A DNA stretch of 33,343 bases from Deltaproteobacteria bacterium (lineage in GTDB: Bacteria > Desulfobacterota > Desulfobaccia > Desulfobaccales > 0-14-0-80-60-11), in the NCBI GenBank assembly GCA_003599195.1, contig QZIZ01000108.1:1-33343 (forward strand). The letters are read 5' to 3'. The notes under the pieces are model-generated. The model had not been told where the DNA came from. It worked only from the letters and a program-made list of their open reading frames with translations, and did not search any database. The position numbers were made by a program, and so were the translations under genes. Shown piece after piece: positions 9,076 to 18,161 of the stretch (position 1 is its first letter; every line of letters starts with the position of its first letter).

Positions 9076-9105
9076 GGGGAGAAAGCCTTGGCAGGCTTTC
9101 TCCCC
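9076..9105 (+). promoter_or_regulatory. Perfect hairpin between acsC and acsE
   Basis: Arms GGGGAGAAAGCC (9076-9087) and GGCTTTCTCCCC (9094-9105) pair perfectly (12 bp) with a 6-nt loop. The following CTCTATAC is not a T-run. Third intercistronic hairpin of the acs operon, 28 nt after the acsC stop. Confidence 0.7.
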
Positions 9106-9139
9106 CTCTATACAGAACACGAGAGAAAGGGGTCACCTG

Positions 9140-10030
9140 ATGGAAAAATTTTACCGTATTGGCGAAAACCTGAACGTGGTGACCAAGGTTTACGGTCAGG
9201 CGATGAAGGAGCGCAACCCCAAGCCTCTCCAGGAATTGGCCCTGAAAGAGGCTGAAAAAAAAGTGGACTTTATCGATGTCAATATCGGCCCGGCCCGCAA
9301 GGGCGGTGAAGAGTTGATGGAATGGATCGTCAAGGCCATCCAGGAAGTGGTGCCCGACATTCCCCTGGCTCTGGACACCTCCAACATCGCCGCCATGGAA
9401 GCCGGCCTCAAGGTCCACAAAGGAAAGGCCCTCATCAACTCCATCATGGCCCGTCCGGAACGCATGGACGGCATGATGCCCTTGGTCCGGAAATATGACG
9501 CTTACATGATCGGCCTGCTCTGGGGGCCGGAAGGCATGCCCCGGGATGAACACGAACGCGGCATGCTCACCGCCGAAATCCTGGCCAAGGCCGCGGAATA
9601 TAACATCGCAAATGAAGATATCTGGTTCGATCCCATCATCGCACCCTTGAACATCCAGCAGAACCAGCTTATCGCCTCCCTGGAATATATGAAGTTCCTC
9701 CAGGACATGGCTCCCGGGTCCCTGTCCACCTGCGGGTTGTCCAACTCCAGCAACGGCGTGCCCGATGAACTCCGGCCCATCATCAACCGCGCCTACGTCA
9801 TCATGCTGCAGCGCTACGGCATGCGCTCCGCTATCGTCGACGCCTTCGACGACGACCTCTGGGCCGTGGTGGACGGCAAGAAACCGGAGGCCGTGCAAGT
9901 AGTCTACGACATCATGGACGGCAAATCCGTGGACATCCCCTCGCTGTCCAAAGAGCTGCAAAACTACGCCAAGACCGCCCGGGTCATCATGGGCCAGGTG
10001 CTGTTCTCGGATTCGTGGCTGGAAGTTTAA
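9140..10030 (+). CDS. acsE: Methyltetrahydrofolate:corrinoid iron-sulfur protein methyltransferase, AcsE
   Basis: A 296-residue pterin-binding TIM-barrel methyltransferase. It moves the methyl group of 5-methyl-tetrahydrofolate to the Co(I) corrinoid of AcsCD, linking the methyl branch to the carbonyl branch of the Wood-Ljungdahl pathway. Family stretches include GENLNV near the N-terminus, DVNIGPAR (about residues 47-54), ALDTSN and GLSNSSNG. The ATG at 9140 is preceded by GAGAAAGGGG. It is the last gene of the operon: a strong intrinsic terminator follows within 60 nt. The methyl-branch enzymes themselves (Fhs, FolD, MetF) are not in this window. Confidence 0.95.
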   Translation: MEKFYRIGENLNVVTKVYGQAMKERNPKPLQELALKEAEKKVDFIDVNIGPARKGGEELMEWIVKAIQEVVPDIPLALDTSNIAAMEAGLKVHKGKALINSIMARPERMDGMMPLVRKYDAYMIGLLWGPEGMPRDEHERGMLTAEILAKAAEYNIANEDIWFDPIIAPLNIQQNQLIASLEYMKFLQDMAPGSLSTCGLSNSSNGVPDELRPIINRAYVIMLQRYGMRSAIVDAFDDDLWAVVDGKKPEAVQVVYDIMDGKSVDIPSLSKELQNYAKTARVIMGQVLFSDSWLEV

Positions 10031-10060
10031 CGAAGCATTATCTTTATAGCTAGAAAATCG

Positions 10061-10090
10061 AAGGGGCGGGTTTTTAACCCGCCCCTTTTG
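10061..10090 (+). terminator. Intrinsic terminator of the acs operon
   Basis: Arms GGGGCGGGTT (10063-10072) and AACCCGCCCC (10076-10085), extended by an A/T pair on each side, have a 3-nt loop and are followed by TTTTGTTTT. A strong factor-independent terminator 30 nt after acsE. Confidence 0.9.
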
Positions 10091-10146
10091 TTTTGGGAGT
10101 GGCACATGCGGCACAGGCGTCTCGCCCTTGGTATTTCAATTTCAAT

Positions 10147-10212
10147 TTGGTGGCACAGCCTTTCCAGGCTGTGCAAAAAAATCTGCACAGGCTGGAAAGC
10201 CTGTGCCACCAA
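10147..10212. repeat. REP/BIME-like pair of inverted palindromic units
   Basis: Two stem-loops in inverted order: unit 1 has arms GCACAGCCT and AGGCTGTGC with loop TTCC; unit 2 has arms GCACAGGCT and AGCCTGTGC with loop GGAA. The two units are also near-perfect reverse complements of each other over 29 nt (10147-10175 against 10184-10212, two mismatches). This is the layout of a bacterial interspersed mosaic element between two convergent genes. Confidence 0.75.
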
Positions 10213-10215
10213 GTT

Positions 10216-10677
10216 CTATCTCCCCAGCATTTTCATCGCCGCGGCCACCGCTTCTCCAGCCGTGGCCGCGCGCCTCAGCCCCGCCATCTCCCAGCTAACG
10301 TGCAGCCCTACCACCGGTTTCCCCAATTTCAGCCCAACAGCAGCCTCGGAGATAGTGCCATGGCTGCCGTCCACGGCGATGAGCGCGTCCGCGGCATGGG
10401 CGATGAGGACGTTCCGGGCGTAGCCCAAATTGGTGGGAATTGAGTAGGTGAGGAAAGGATTGGCCCGGCTGCGGCCGGCATCCGGCAGGATGCCGATGCT
10501 CACCCCGCCCGCTTCCTGCGCGCCTTGGGCTGCGGCGGCCATCACCCCGCCCAAGCCCCCGCAGAGCAGCACCGCGCCCCGCCTAGCCACCTCCCGGCCC
10601 ACTTCCCGCGCTAACTCCAGGATATCAGGAGCGGCGTCGCCCCCGCCAATGACCGCCAGATAGAAGGGACTCCTCAA
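10216..10677 (-). CDS. LOG-family/TIGR00725-like Rossmann protein
   Basis: A 153-residue small Rossmann-fold protein of the LOG/DprA-like superfamily (TIGR00725-like). The visible motifs are the N-terminal VIGGGDA, the GGLGGVMAAAA stretch (about residues 40-50) and GSHGTISE (about 104-111), the counterpart of the PGGxGTxxE motif of cytokinin-activating LOG phosphoribohydrolases. Some relatives bind molybdenum cofactor or nucleotides; the true substrate is unknown. The TTG start at 10677 has AAGGAG 8 nt upstream. It is the most downstream gene of a - strand run with the dihydroorotate-dehydrogenase-like gene, hemW and lepA. Confidence 0.75.
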   Translation of the reverse strand: MRSPFYLAVIGGGDAAPDILELAREVGREVARRGAVLLCGGLGGVMAAAAQGAQEAGGVSIGILPDAGRSRANPFLTYSIPTNLGYARNVLIAHAADALIAVDGSHGTISEAAVGLKLGKPVVGLHVSWEMAGLRRAATAGEAVAAAMKMLGR

Positions 10678-10730
10678 CCGATGAACTCCTTGCGGGAATA
10701 GGAATTTACTTAATATTGCGTCTTCCTTTG

Positions 10731-10757
10731 CGTCTTGGCGTCTTGGCGTCTTGGCGT
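10731..10757. repeat. Octanucleotide tandem repeat (CGTCTTGG) x3
   Basis: Three tandem CGTCTTGG units plus a partial fourth lie in the gap between two - strand genes. Related 'GACGCAAAGGCGCAAAG' sequence occurs at about 21290-21322, on the opposite strand sense, so this is a dispersed repeat family. Confidence 0.6.
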
Positions 10758-10780
10758 GAAACCTATCTTATCAATGCATA

Positions 10781-11689
10781 TCAACCATTAAATCTGCTCA
10801 CAATCTCCGCCGCCTCCCCGGGATTACGCAAGGCCAGGGTGCAGAAGCTCACCGTGTCCGCGCCCACGTCCAGGTATCTTTGCACGTCCTCCCGATTCTT
10901 GACGCCGCAGCCCATGATTAAAGGCAGACGCACTTTTTTTCGCAATTTGGTGTTATAACTCAGGGCCGCGGCCAGAGCCGGACCCCCGGACACCCCCCCG
11001 CCCCCGGCCCGCCACAGGGGGGAGCGCTCCAGGGGATAGATGATCTCATAGGGGATGGTGTTAATGGCATGGATGGCGTTGATGCCCAGCCTTTCCAGGT
11101 CTTGGGAAAATTCGCAGGGGTGGCAGATACTGATCTTGGCGATTAAAAAGAGGCCGGGGAATTTAGCCCTGACGGCCTGGCTGCACTTCAGCCCCTGGGC
11201 CACGTTCTCCCGGATGGCCTCCTGGGAATTGGGGCAGGAATAGTTGAGTTCCAGGGCCCAAAAGTCGGGATCCAGGATTTGCTGATAAATCTCGACCGCT
11301 TCCAGGATGTCCAGGATCGCCAGTTCCGTGCCTTTGACAAACTCCGGATAGAGATTGGGGATGACCTTAAAGCCCTGATCTAGGGCTATCTTGATATCCC
11401 GGGCGCAGGCCTCGGCCCCGGGATTGGTGAGGCCGTAGGCGTTGAGCATGCCGCCGCCGGGAAGCCGGCGGATATACTTCCAGGTCAGGGGGTTCCAGGC
11501 GATAAAATTGCCGATTCTCTTGGACCTGGTGGCGGATTTGGCGAAGACCGCGGCGCCCGTCTCCCGGACGGCCCGGAGCAGCCGCCGGTAGCCGGGCAGC
11601 AGGGTATAGGGAAAGATGCCCCGGCCGGAGGTCCCCAGGGCCGTGGAGACGGCGACGGTGGAGATGCGGCCTTCCTTGGCTTGGATCAT
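10781..11689 (-). CDS. Dihydroorotate dehydrogenase-like flavin TIM-barrel protein
   Basis: About 302 residues with the DHOD-like FMN barrel pattern: ELNYSCPNS (the N-x-SCPN phosphate/substrate motif), IAKIS with the flavin-contacting lysine, INAIHAINT, GGVSGGPA and the C-terminal MGCGV...DVGADTVSFCT phosphate loop. DHODs oxidise dihydroorotate in pyrimidine synthesis. This protein is divergent, so a related dihydropyrimidine- or other flavin oxidoreductase is possible and I do not call it pyrD. The ATG at 11689 is chosen; the open frame continues 47 codons upstream, but that part is a dispersed GGGGCCAGGGGTCA repeat and the tail of hemW in another frame. It lies 28 nt after hemW on the same strand. 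Confidence 0.7.
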   Translation of the reverse strand: MIQAKEGRISTVAVSTALGTSGRGIFPYTLLPGYRRLLRAVRETGAAVFAKSATRSKRIGNFIAWNPLTWKYIRRLPGGGMLNAYGLTNPGAEACARDIKIALDQGFKVIPNLYPEFVKGTELAILDILEAVEIYQQILDPDFWALELNYSCPNSQEAIRENVAQGLKCSQAVRAKFPGLFLIAKISICHPCEFSQDLERLGINAIHAINTIPYEIIYPLERSPLWRAGGGGVSGGPALAAALSYNTKLRKKVRLPLIMGCGVKNREDVQRYLDVGADTVSFCTLALRNPGEAAEIVSRFNG

Positions 11690-11717
11690 GCGTTGCGCCT
11701 TTATCAGGGGCCAGGGG

Positions 11718-13106
<1,389 letters not shown>

Positions 13107-13109
<3 letters not shown>

Positions 13110-13145
13110 GACCCCTGGCCCCTGACCCCTGATCCCTGGCCCTTG
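13107..13145. repeat. GGGGCCAGGGGTCA-type tandem repeat, copy 2 (inverted)
   Basis: The 40-nt gap between the lepA stop and the hemW coding start consists of the same degenerate unit as copy 1, in the opposite orientation. It occupies the place where the hemW start codon and ribosome site should be. Confidence 0.7.
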
Positions 13146-14942
13146 CTACTCATTCTCCGTCTTCAGCACCGCCACGAACGCGCTTTGGGGGATTTCCACG
13201 GAGCCCACCATCTTCATCTTCTTTTTCCCGGCCTTCTGCTTTTCTAAAAGCTTTCGTTTCCTGGTAATGTCGCCGCCGTAACATTTGGCGGTGACGTCTT
13301 TTCTAAAGGCGTTGATGGTGGACCTGGAGATAACCTGGCCGCCGATGGCCCCCTGGATGGCGATCTTGAACATCTGCCGGGGGATCTCGTCTTTGAGGCG
13401 CTCGCAGACCCTGACTCCCCAATCCCGGGCTCGGGTCCGGTAGACGATCATGCTTAGTGCGTCCAGTTTCTCGCCGTTCACCAGGATATCCAGCTTCACC
13501 AGGTCGCTGTCCCGGTAATCCAGGAGTTCGTAGTCAAAGGAGCCGTAGCCCTGGGTGATGGTCTTCAAGCGGTCGTAGAAGTCGATGATCACCTCCGCCA
13601 GGGGGATTTCAAAAGTCACCTCCACCCGCCCCGGCGTGGGATAGCTGAAGTGGGAATTGACCCCCCGGCGCTCCATACACATCTTCAGGACCGCGCCCAG
13701 GTAGCGCTCCGGCACCAGGATGGCGGCCCGGATGTAAGGCTCCTGCGACCCCTTGATGCGGGTGGGGTCCGGGTAGTGCATGGGGTTGTCCACGGTGATG
13801 GTCTGGCCGTCCGCCAGGGTGAAGCGGTACTGCACCCCGGGCACGGTGGTGATGATGCTTTGCCCGAACTCCCGCTCTAATCTCTCCGTGACGATCTCCA
13901 GGTGCAGCAGTCCCAGGAAGCCGCAGCGGAAGCCCTGGCCCAGGGCCGCGGAGGAGTCTTTCTGGTAGATCAGGGCCGCGTCGTTCAGTTTGTATTTCTC
14001 CAGGGCCTCGGCCAGGGCTTGGTAGTCGTCCGCGGACACCGGGTAGATGGACGCGAAGACCACGGGCAAGACTTCCTTAAAACCCGGCAGCGGTTTGAGA
14101 GCGGGACGCTCCTCCAGGGTGATGGTGTCACCGATGCTGGTGTCGCTCACGGTCTTGATGCCCGCGATGATGTAACCCACCATGCCCGCGGTCAGTTTCT
14201 TCCGGGGCTCCCGCTGCAAGCCGAAGATGCCCACCTCTTCCACCTTATGGGTGGAGTTGTTGTGCATAAAGCGGATCAGGTCCCCGGGCTTCACTTCCCC
14301 GTCAAAGACCCGGCAGGAGATGATGGCGCCTCGAAAGGAGTCGTATTGGGCGTCGAAAATAAGGGCGGACAGCGGCTGCTCCTGGCTGCCTTTGGGCGGC
14401 GGGATGTGCTGGACAATGGCCTCCAGGACCTCGTCCACGCCGATCCCTTCCTTGGCGGAGCACAAAATGGCCTGGTCCGGGTCCAGCCCCAGCTCCTTCT
14501 CGATCTGGTCCTTGACCCCGTCTACGTCCGCCTGGGGGAGATCGATCTTGTTGATCACCGGGATGATGGTGAGATCATGCTCCATGGCGAGATACAGGTT
14601 GGCCACGGTCTGGGCCTCCACCCCCTGGCTCGCGTCCACCAGGAGCAGCACGCCTTCACAGGAGGCCAAGGCCCGGGAGACCTCGTAGGAGAAATCCACG
14701 TGCCCCGGGGTATCAATCAGGTTGAGCTCGTATTCTGCGCCGTCGTCGGCGGTATAAGGCAGGGTGATGGTGTTGCTCTTGATGGTGATGCCCCGCTCCC
14801 GCTCGATGTCCATGGTGTCGAGCAACTGGTCCCGGAACTGGCGCTCCCCCACCATGCCGGTCCACTGGATGAGGCGGTCCGCCAGGGTGGACTTCCCATG
14901 GTCGATATGGGCGATGATGCTGAAGTTGCGTATGTGTGGCAT
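13146..14942 (-). CDS. lepA: Elongation factor 4 (LepA)
   Basis: A complete 598-residue LepA/EF4, a membrane-associated translational GTPase that acts on stalled or mispaired ribosomes. G motifs are visible: HIDHGKST (residues 12-19), DTPGH, and NKID; the LepA-specific C-terminal domain ends KKKMKMVG, as is typical. The ATG at 14942 begins MPHIRNFSIIAHIDHGK, the usual family start; the RBS is weak. hemW follows directly on the same strand and in the same frame after a TAG stop. Upstream lies the gap that also contains the divergent riboswitch leader. Confidence 0.97.
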   Translation of the reverse strand: MPHIRNFSIIAHIDHGKSTLADRLIQWTGMVGERQFRDQLLDTMDIERERGITIKSNTITLPYTADDGAEYELNLIDTPGHVDFSYEVSRALASCEGVLLLVDASQGVEAQTVANLYLAMEHDLTIIPVINKIDLPQADVDGVKDQIEKELGLDPDQAILCSAKEGIGVDEVLEAIVQHIPPPKGSQEQPLSALIFDAQYDSFRGAIISCRVFDGEVKPGDLIRFMHNNSTHKVEEVGIFGLQREPRKKLTAGMVGYIIAGIKTVSDTSIGDTITLEERPALKPLPGFKEVLPVVFASIYPVSADDYQALAEALEKYKLNDAALIYQKDSSAALGQGFRCGFLGLLHLEIVTERLEREFGQSIITTVPGVQYRFTLADGQTITVDNPMHYPDPTRIKGSQEPYIRAAILVPERYLGAVLKMCMERRGVNSHFSYPTPGRVEVTFEIPLAEVIIDFYDRLKTITQGYGSFDYELLDYRDSDLVKLDILVNGEKLDALSMIVYRTRARDWGVRVCERLKDEIPRQMFKIAIQGAIGGQVISRSTINAFRKDVTAKCYGGDITRKRKLLEKQKAGKKKMKMVGSVEIPQSAFVAVLKTENE

Positions 14943-15195
14943 ATGGTTTAGGTATGTTATTGGGGAAGGGGGCCAGGGGTCTGTGGCCCAGACGGCTCGC
15001 CTGTTCAGACCTCTCCAAATCCGTCCCCAACCCCTTACATTGTTAGCTTAAGTTGGTCAGTTATTTCCTTGAAATATTTTATCTTTTTTGCGGGCCGGTG
15101 TCCACCCCTAGCTGGCACGAGTTTTTCATGTAGTTTAATAAATTAACGGCCTGAAAGGACCATGCCGATAATCATACTAAACCAGTAGGATTCTA

Positions 15196-15291
15196 TCCGG
15201 GCAGCGAACGGGCAAACTACTCCGAAAGGGTGGGACGCAAAGTCTCCGGCCTACAGCCTCCGGGCCAAGGTAGCGGGATTGCCGAAATGCC
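15196..15291 (+). ncRNA. Cyclic-di-GMP-I (GEMM-I) riboswitch aptamer
   Basis: The conserved GEMM-I core is present in order: GGGCAAAC (15210-15217), CCGAAAGGGTGGGACGCAAA (15222-15241), CTCCGGCC, and GGTAGCGGGATTGCC (15269-15283). Closing helix GGCA (15200-15203) with TGCC (15288-15291) is plausible. GEMM-I RNAs bind cyclic di-GMP. An intrinsic terminator follows 20 nt later, so it probably controls readthrough to the secreted-protein gene at 15679. Whether the ligand turns expression on or off is not readable by eye. Confidence 0.92.
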
Positions 15292-15310
15292 GAGGCAATC
15301 TGTTCTCTGG

Positions 15311-15339
15311 GGCCCGAGTCTGCTCGGGCCTTTCGTTTT
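15311..15339 (+). terminator. Riboswitch expression-platform terminator
   Basis: Arms GGCCCGAG (15311-15318) and CTCGGGCC (15323-15330) pair perfectly around TCTG, followed by TTTCGTTTT. The CCGAG at 15290-15294 could pair with CTCGG of the 3' arm as a competing fold. Confidence 0.85.
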
Positions 15340-15488
15340 CCACTTCCGGTGCGCACGGGGATGGGCGCCAGGAGTCTCCTATTTGCCCGCAAAGGCCCGA
15401 AACCAGTGATTGTGGGCGATAAACAGTATTTTCTTAAAGCGTTGTTATTTTGACAGTTATGATGTCTATTTGACACTTGATTAAATAT

Positions 15489-15517
15489 TTGACAAAGGAA
15501 CGCTTTATGGGTATGAT
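15489..15517 (+). promoter_or_regulatory. Strong sigma-70 promoter downstream of the riboswitch terminator
   Basis: TTGACA (15489-15494), 17-nt spacer, TATGAT (15512-15517). It is the last of three TTTGACA copies spaced 19-20 nt (15449, 15469, 15488), which lie inside an 8-bp inverted repeat AAAGCGTT (15436-15443) / AACGCTTT (15499-15506). The predicted transcript would have a ~155-nt leader. Confidence 0.7.
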
Positions 15518-15678
15518 TGATAAACTCTTTCTAAATTTATAAACTATAAAATAATAATCTCCGAAACGGGAAGGTGGGGGTACGGCTTCCTGCCGCCTGT
15601 CCGCAAGGTCCGGCCCAGCGCTCCTCCCGGAGCCCTGGTTTTATCATAACCATCAATCAACAAAAGAGAGGTTGCAGT

Positions 15679-16407
15679 ATGAGAAAGATGAGAATTGGGG
15701 CGCTGTTGTTGGGTTTCTTGTTTCTCTTCGGCGTGGGCGGGGTCTTCGCCGCCCGGGTGGCGCACATCAAAGCCAAACCCTTTATCGTCGATCCCACCGA
15801 ATCGGGGATCGTTTCCGCGGCCTGGGTGGCCCAGCAGGGATTGCCCGATAGAGGTAAATCCAATCACGCCCTGTACCTGGCTAAAGACGGCGAAACGGTG
15901 GTGGATGCCAAGGCCGGGGCCAGGATTGTGGGCGCCGCCGGGCTGGTCTTTGACCCCGTCACCTTTGTCATCGGTTTCGATTTCCGCAACGACGGCTGGT
16001 CCAGCGCCAAGTCCCCCCGGGTCGAGGTGACCCTGACAGAGGACCCGGCCACCACCTACTTTTTCGGCGCTGCTGCCGGCACCCAAACCCCGGTGAACGC
16101 GGACTGGACCCGGGTGAGTTTCACGGCCGCCCAGGCCACTGACGCCGACGGCAATGTGGTGGCCATGCCCGCCACCGGCACTATCAACTCCATCCTCGTC
16201 GTCTTTGACGAAGGCACCGATGCCACCGGCGGCACGGGCACCCCGGGGTTCGCGTATCTGGACAACCTCCAGATCCTGGACTTCCCGGCCATCGGCAAAC
16301 CGGGCAATGTCTTGAAAAAGAGCCCCAGGACCCCGAAGAAACCCAAGGGACCCATGTCGCCCCAAGGACCTATGGAACCCCAGGGGCCGATGGGACCTGG
16401 AATGTAG
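15679..16407 (+). CDS. Secreted protein with collagen-like C-terminal tail, under c-di-GMP riboswitch
   Basis: A 242-residue protein not matching a family I can name. An N-terminal signal peptide is clear (MRKMRIGALLLGFLFLFGVG, cleavage likely after VFAA). A beta-rich central domain contains FDFRNDGWSS, PRVEVTLTED and FAYLDNLQILDF, which suggests a jelly-roll-like surface or carbohydrate-binding fold. The last ~35 residues are basic (KKSPRTPKKPKG) and then proline/glycine triplets GPM-SPQ-GPM-EPQ-GPM. The ATG at 15679 is chosen because AGAGAGG precedes it and it begins the signal peptide; the open frame runs 35 codons further upstream without such support. The c-di-GMP riboswitch 340 nt upstream suggests a surface or biofilm-matrix role; that is inference. 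Confidence 0.75.
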   Translation: MRKMRIGALLLGFLFLFGVGGVFAARVAHIKAKPFIVDPTESGIVSAAWVAQQGLPDRGKSNHALYLAKDGETVVDAKAGARIVGAAGLVFDPVTFVIGFDFRNDGWSSAKSPRVEVTLTEDPATTYFFGAAAGTQTPVNADWTRVSFTAAQATDADGNVVAMPATGTINSILVVFDEGTDATGGTGTPGFAYLDNLQILDFPAIGKPGNVLKKSPRTPKKPKGPMSPQGPMEPQGPMGPGM

Positions 16408-16441
16408 TCCGGCCCGGAAAAACTGAATAAAGGCAACGAAC

Positions 16442-16478
16442 AAAGCCCGGGGGCGGCGATCCGCATCCCGGGCTTTTT
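16442..16478 (+). terminator. Intrinsic terminator after the riboswitch-linked gene
   Basis: Arms AAAGCCCGGG (16442-16451) and CCCGGGCTTT (16467-16476) with a short T-run, 35 nt past the stop codon. Confidence 0.85.
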
Positions 16479-16561
16479 ACTGCTGTTGGTTAAGGATGGA
16501 ATATGGGCGTGGTTTTGCAAACATGGGCCCAGGCGATTCGCCCGGGCCACAAGCTTTGAAG

Positions 16562-16586
16562 GTGGGCGAACCCAAGGTTCGCCCTA
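16562..16586. repeat. Small dispersed hairpin repeat
   Basis: GGGCGAAC and GTTCGCCC arms with a 5-nt loop; a short palindromic interspersed unit in the non-coding stretch 16480-17000. No gene is supported in that stretch. Confidence 0.5.
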
Positions 16587-16614
16587 CAAAAAAGTGTCAT
16601 TTGATTGCGAACTG

Positions 16615-16753
16615 AGACCTCTGCGAAAGTCTCCCCACTTGTCATTCCGAGGGAGCGGAGCGACCGAGGAATCTCGTAGGTGGCTGAAAATACGAGATTC
16701 GTAACGAAGCTTCGCTCCGTTCAGAATGACAAGAGTGACTTTCGCAAAGGTCT
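16615..16753. mobile_element. Foldback MITE-like element with 7-bp target duplication
   Basis: A 139-bp element whose two halves (16615-16678 and 16691-16753) are imperfect reverse complements around a 12-nt loop. Outer ends match over AGACCTYTGCGAAAGTC with one difference. The element is bounded on both sides by the direct repeat CGAACTG (16608-16614 and 16754-16760), a likely target-site duplication. No ORF inside, so it would need a transposase in trans. Part of its arm (GAGGGAGCGGAGCGACCG) recurs inside hemW. Confidence 0.8.
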
Positions 16754-17030
16754 CGAACTGGTATCACAAGTTTTTCCCGGAAAATCAGGGAAAGAGGTTA
16801 ACGATTGCACCTTCCCATGATTCTAATCGGCAATACAATTCCTTGATAATCCAGATCTTTTAACGAATGGCGGTTTAATGCCTTGCAAAGCATCTTTCAC
16901 TGCCTTATATTTATACATAAAATCTTTCAGAATAAATTAAGCTGTCTGCCCCTTCTGTCCGTAAAGACTAATACCAGCTTAGGCTTCACCGAGGTGCAAC
17001 CCCCGTGAAGAAATTGGTAAAGGAGTGGTT

Positions 17031-18119
17031 ATGAAACCGCCTTCCCGGCGTTATTGCCCCCGGGCCTTTGGTCTCCTGGCCGCCATTTTGGCCGTCACCG
17101 TCATTTGCTGGCTGACCGGCGGTTGGATTGGACCCGTGGAAGCCAAACTGACCCCGGCCACCGAGCCCGTCCAGGAGCCCATCGGTTTCGATGCAAATCA
17201 TCCCAGGGTGCAGGCGGCCCTTTCAGCCCAACACCGCCATGGTCCGCGGCTGATGGCCGAACCCGAAGTGGTGGGCACCGCCACCGGCCTGGATAACGCC
17301 GATGAACCCACGGTGGTGGTCTATACCAGACAGGCGGTGGCTGTCGGGGCCATTCCCCCCAGCGTCGACGGCATTCCGGTGACCGTGAAGGTTACCGGGG
17401 AGATCAGGCCCATGCAGGCGGACTACTTCCCCAGGCCGGTGCCCATCGGGGTTTCCGTGGGCAACAAGCGGGAGTGCGCCGCCGGGACCATCGGCTGCCG
17501 GGTCAAAGACGCTGCGGGAAAAGTTTATATCTTGAGCAATAACCACGTCCTGGCCATGGAAAATGTCTCGCCCCTGGGCGTCGGCATTGCCCAGCCCGGT
17601 CTCTTTGATGCAGCTGTGCAATGCGTGTACTCCACCACCTATCTCTTGGGCAAATTGTACGATTTTGAGCCCATCTCCTTTACCCAAAACAATATTATGG
17701 ACGCGGCCATCGCCTCCACCAATAAGTCCAAGCTGGGTAACGCCACCCCTAATGACGGTTACGGCAAGCCCAAAACCACGACCGCGGCGGCAGCCATCGG
17801 CCAGCAGGTGCAAAAATACGGCCGCACCACCGGACACACGCTGGGAGCGATCTCGGCCATTAACGCCACCTTCGATATAAATTATGGCACGGACGTCAAT
17901 CCCCGTTTTGCCCGCTTCGTCAACCAGATCGTGGTCTCCTCTCCCACGGCCTTTATCCTCCCCGGCGATTCCGGTTCTTTGCTGGTGACCAACCTGAAGA
18001 AACCCGTGGGCCTGCTCTTTGCGGGCAACGGCAATGGCACCCTGGCCATCGCCAACCCCATCAATCCGGTGCTCCAGAGATTCGGGGTGACGATCGACGG
18101 CCGCGTTCCGCCGCAATAA
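17031..18119 (+). CDS. Secreted trypsin-like serine protease (Nal1-like) with N-terminal prodomain-like region
   Basis: A 362-residue exported protease. An N-terminal hydrophobic segment (about residues 10-32) is a signal peptide or anchor. Residues ~55-130 form a region ending IPPSVDGIPVTVKVTGEIRP. The chymotrypsin-fold domain follows with the catalytic triad H172 (LSNNHVL), D224 (MDAAIA) and S314 (PGDSGSL). Trypsin-like proteins of this type are found outside the cytoplasm; the substrate is unknown. The ATG at 17031 is chosen over GTG 17025 because AAAGGAG (17019-17025) precedes it by 5 nt. A 6-bp hairpin (CTTCAC/GTGAAG, 16983-17010) sits just before the RBS. A paralogue of its N-terminal domain follows as a separate gene. 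Confidence 0.82.
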   Translation: MKPPSRRYCPRAFGLLAAILAVTVICWLTGGWIGPVEAKLTPATEPVQEPIGFDANHPRVQAALSAQHRHGPRLMAEPEVVGTATGLDNADEPTVVVYTRQAVAVGAIPPSVDGIPVTVKVTGEIRPMQADYFPRPVPIGVSVGNKRECAAGTIGCRVKDAAGKVYILSNNHVLAMENVSPLGVGIAQPGLFDAAVQCVYSTTYLLGKLYDFEPISFTQNNIMDAAIASTNKSKLGNATPNDGYGKPKTTTAAAAIGQQVQKYGRTTGHTLGAISAINATFDINYGTDVNPRFARFVNQIVVSSPTAFILPGDSGSLLVTNLKKPVGLLFAGNGNGTLAIANPINPVLQRFGVTIDGRVPPQ

Positions 18120-18161
18120 CTGAAGCCGGCTGCGAAAACCCGGGAACCGGGGGATAGAACC

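Noticed and set aside
10731-10757. CRISPR-like repeat array (also the 21-mers at 12241-12282)
   Set aside because: Units are short and directly tandem without unique spacers; no cas genes in the window.
13902-14951. 349-codon open frame antisense to lepA
   Set aside because: Shadow of lepA, no motif of its own.
16486-16704. 72-codon + strand frame
   Set aside because: Consists of dispersed repeat and part of the foldback element.
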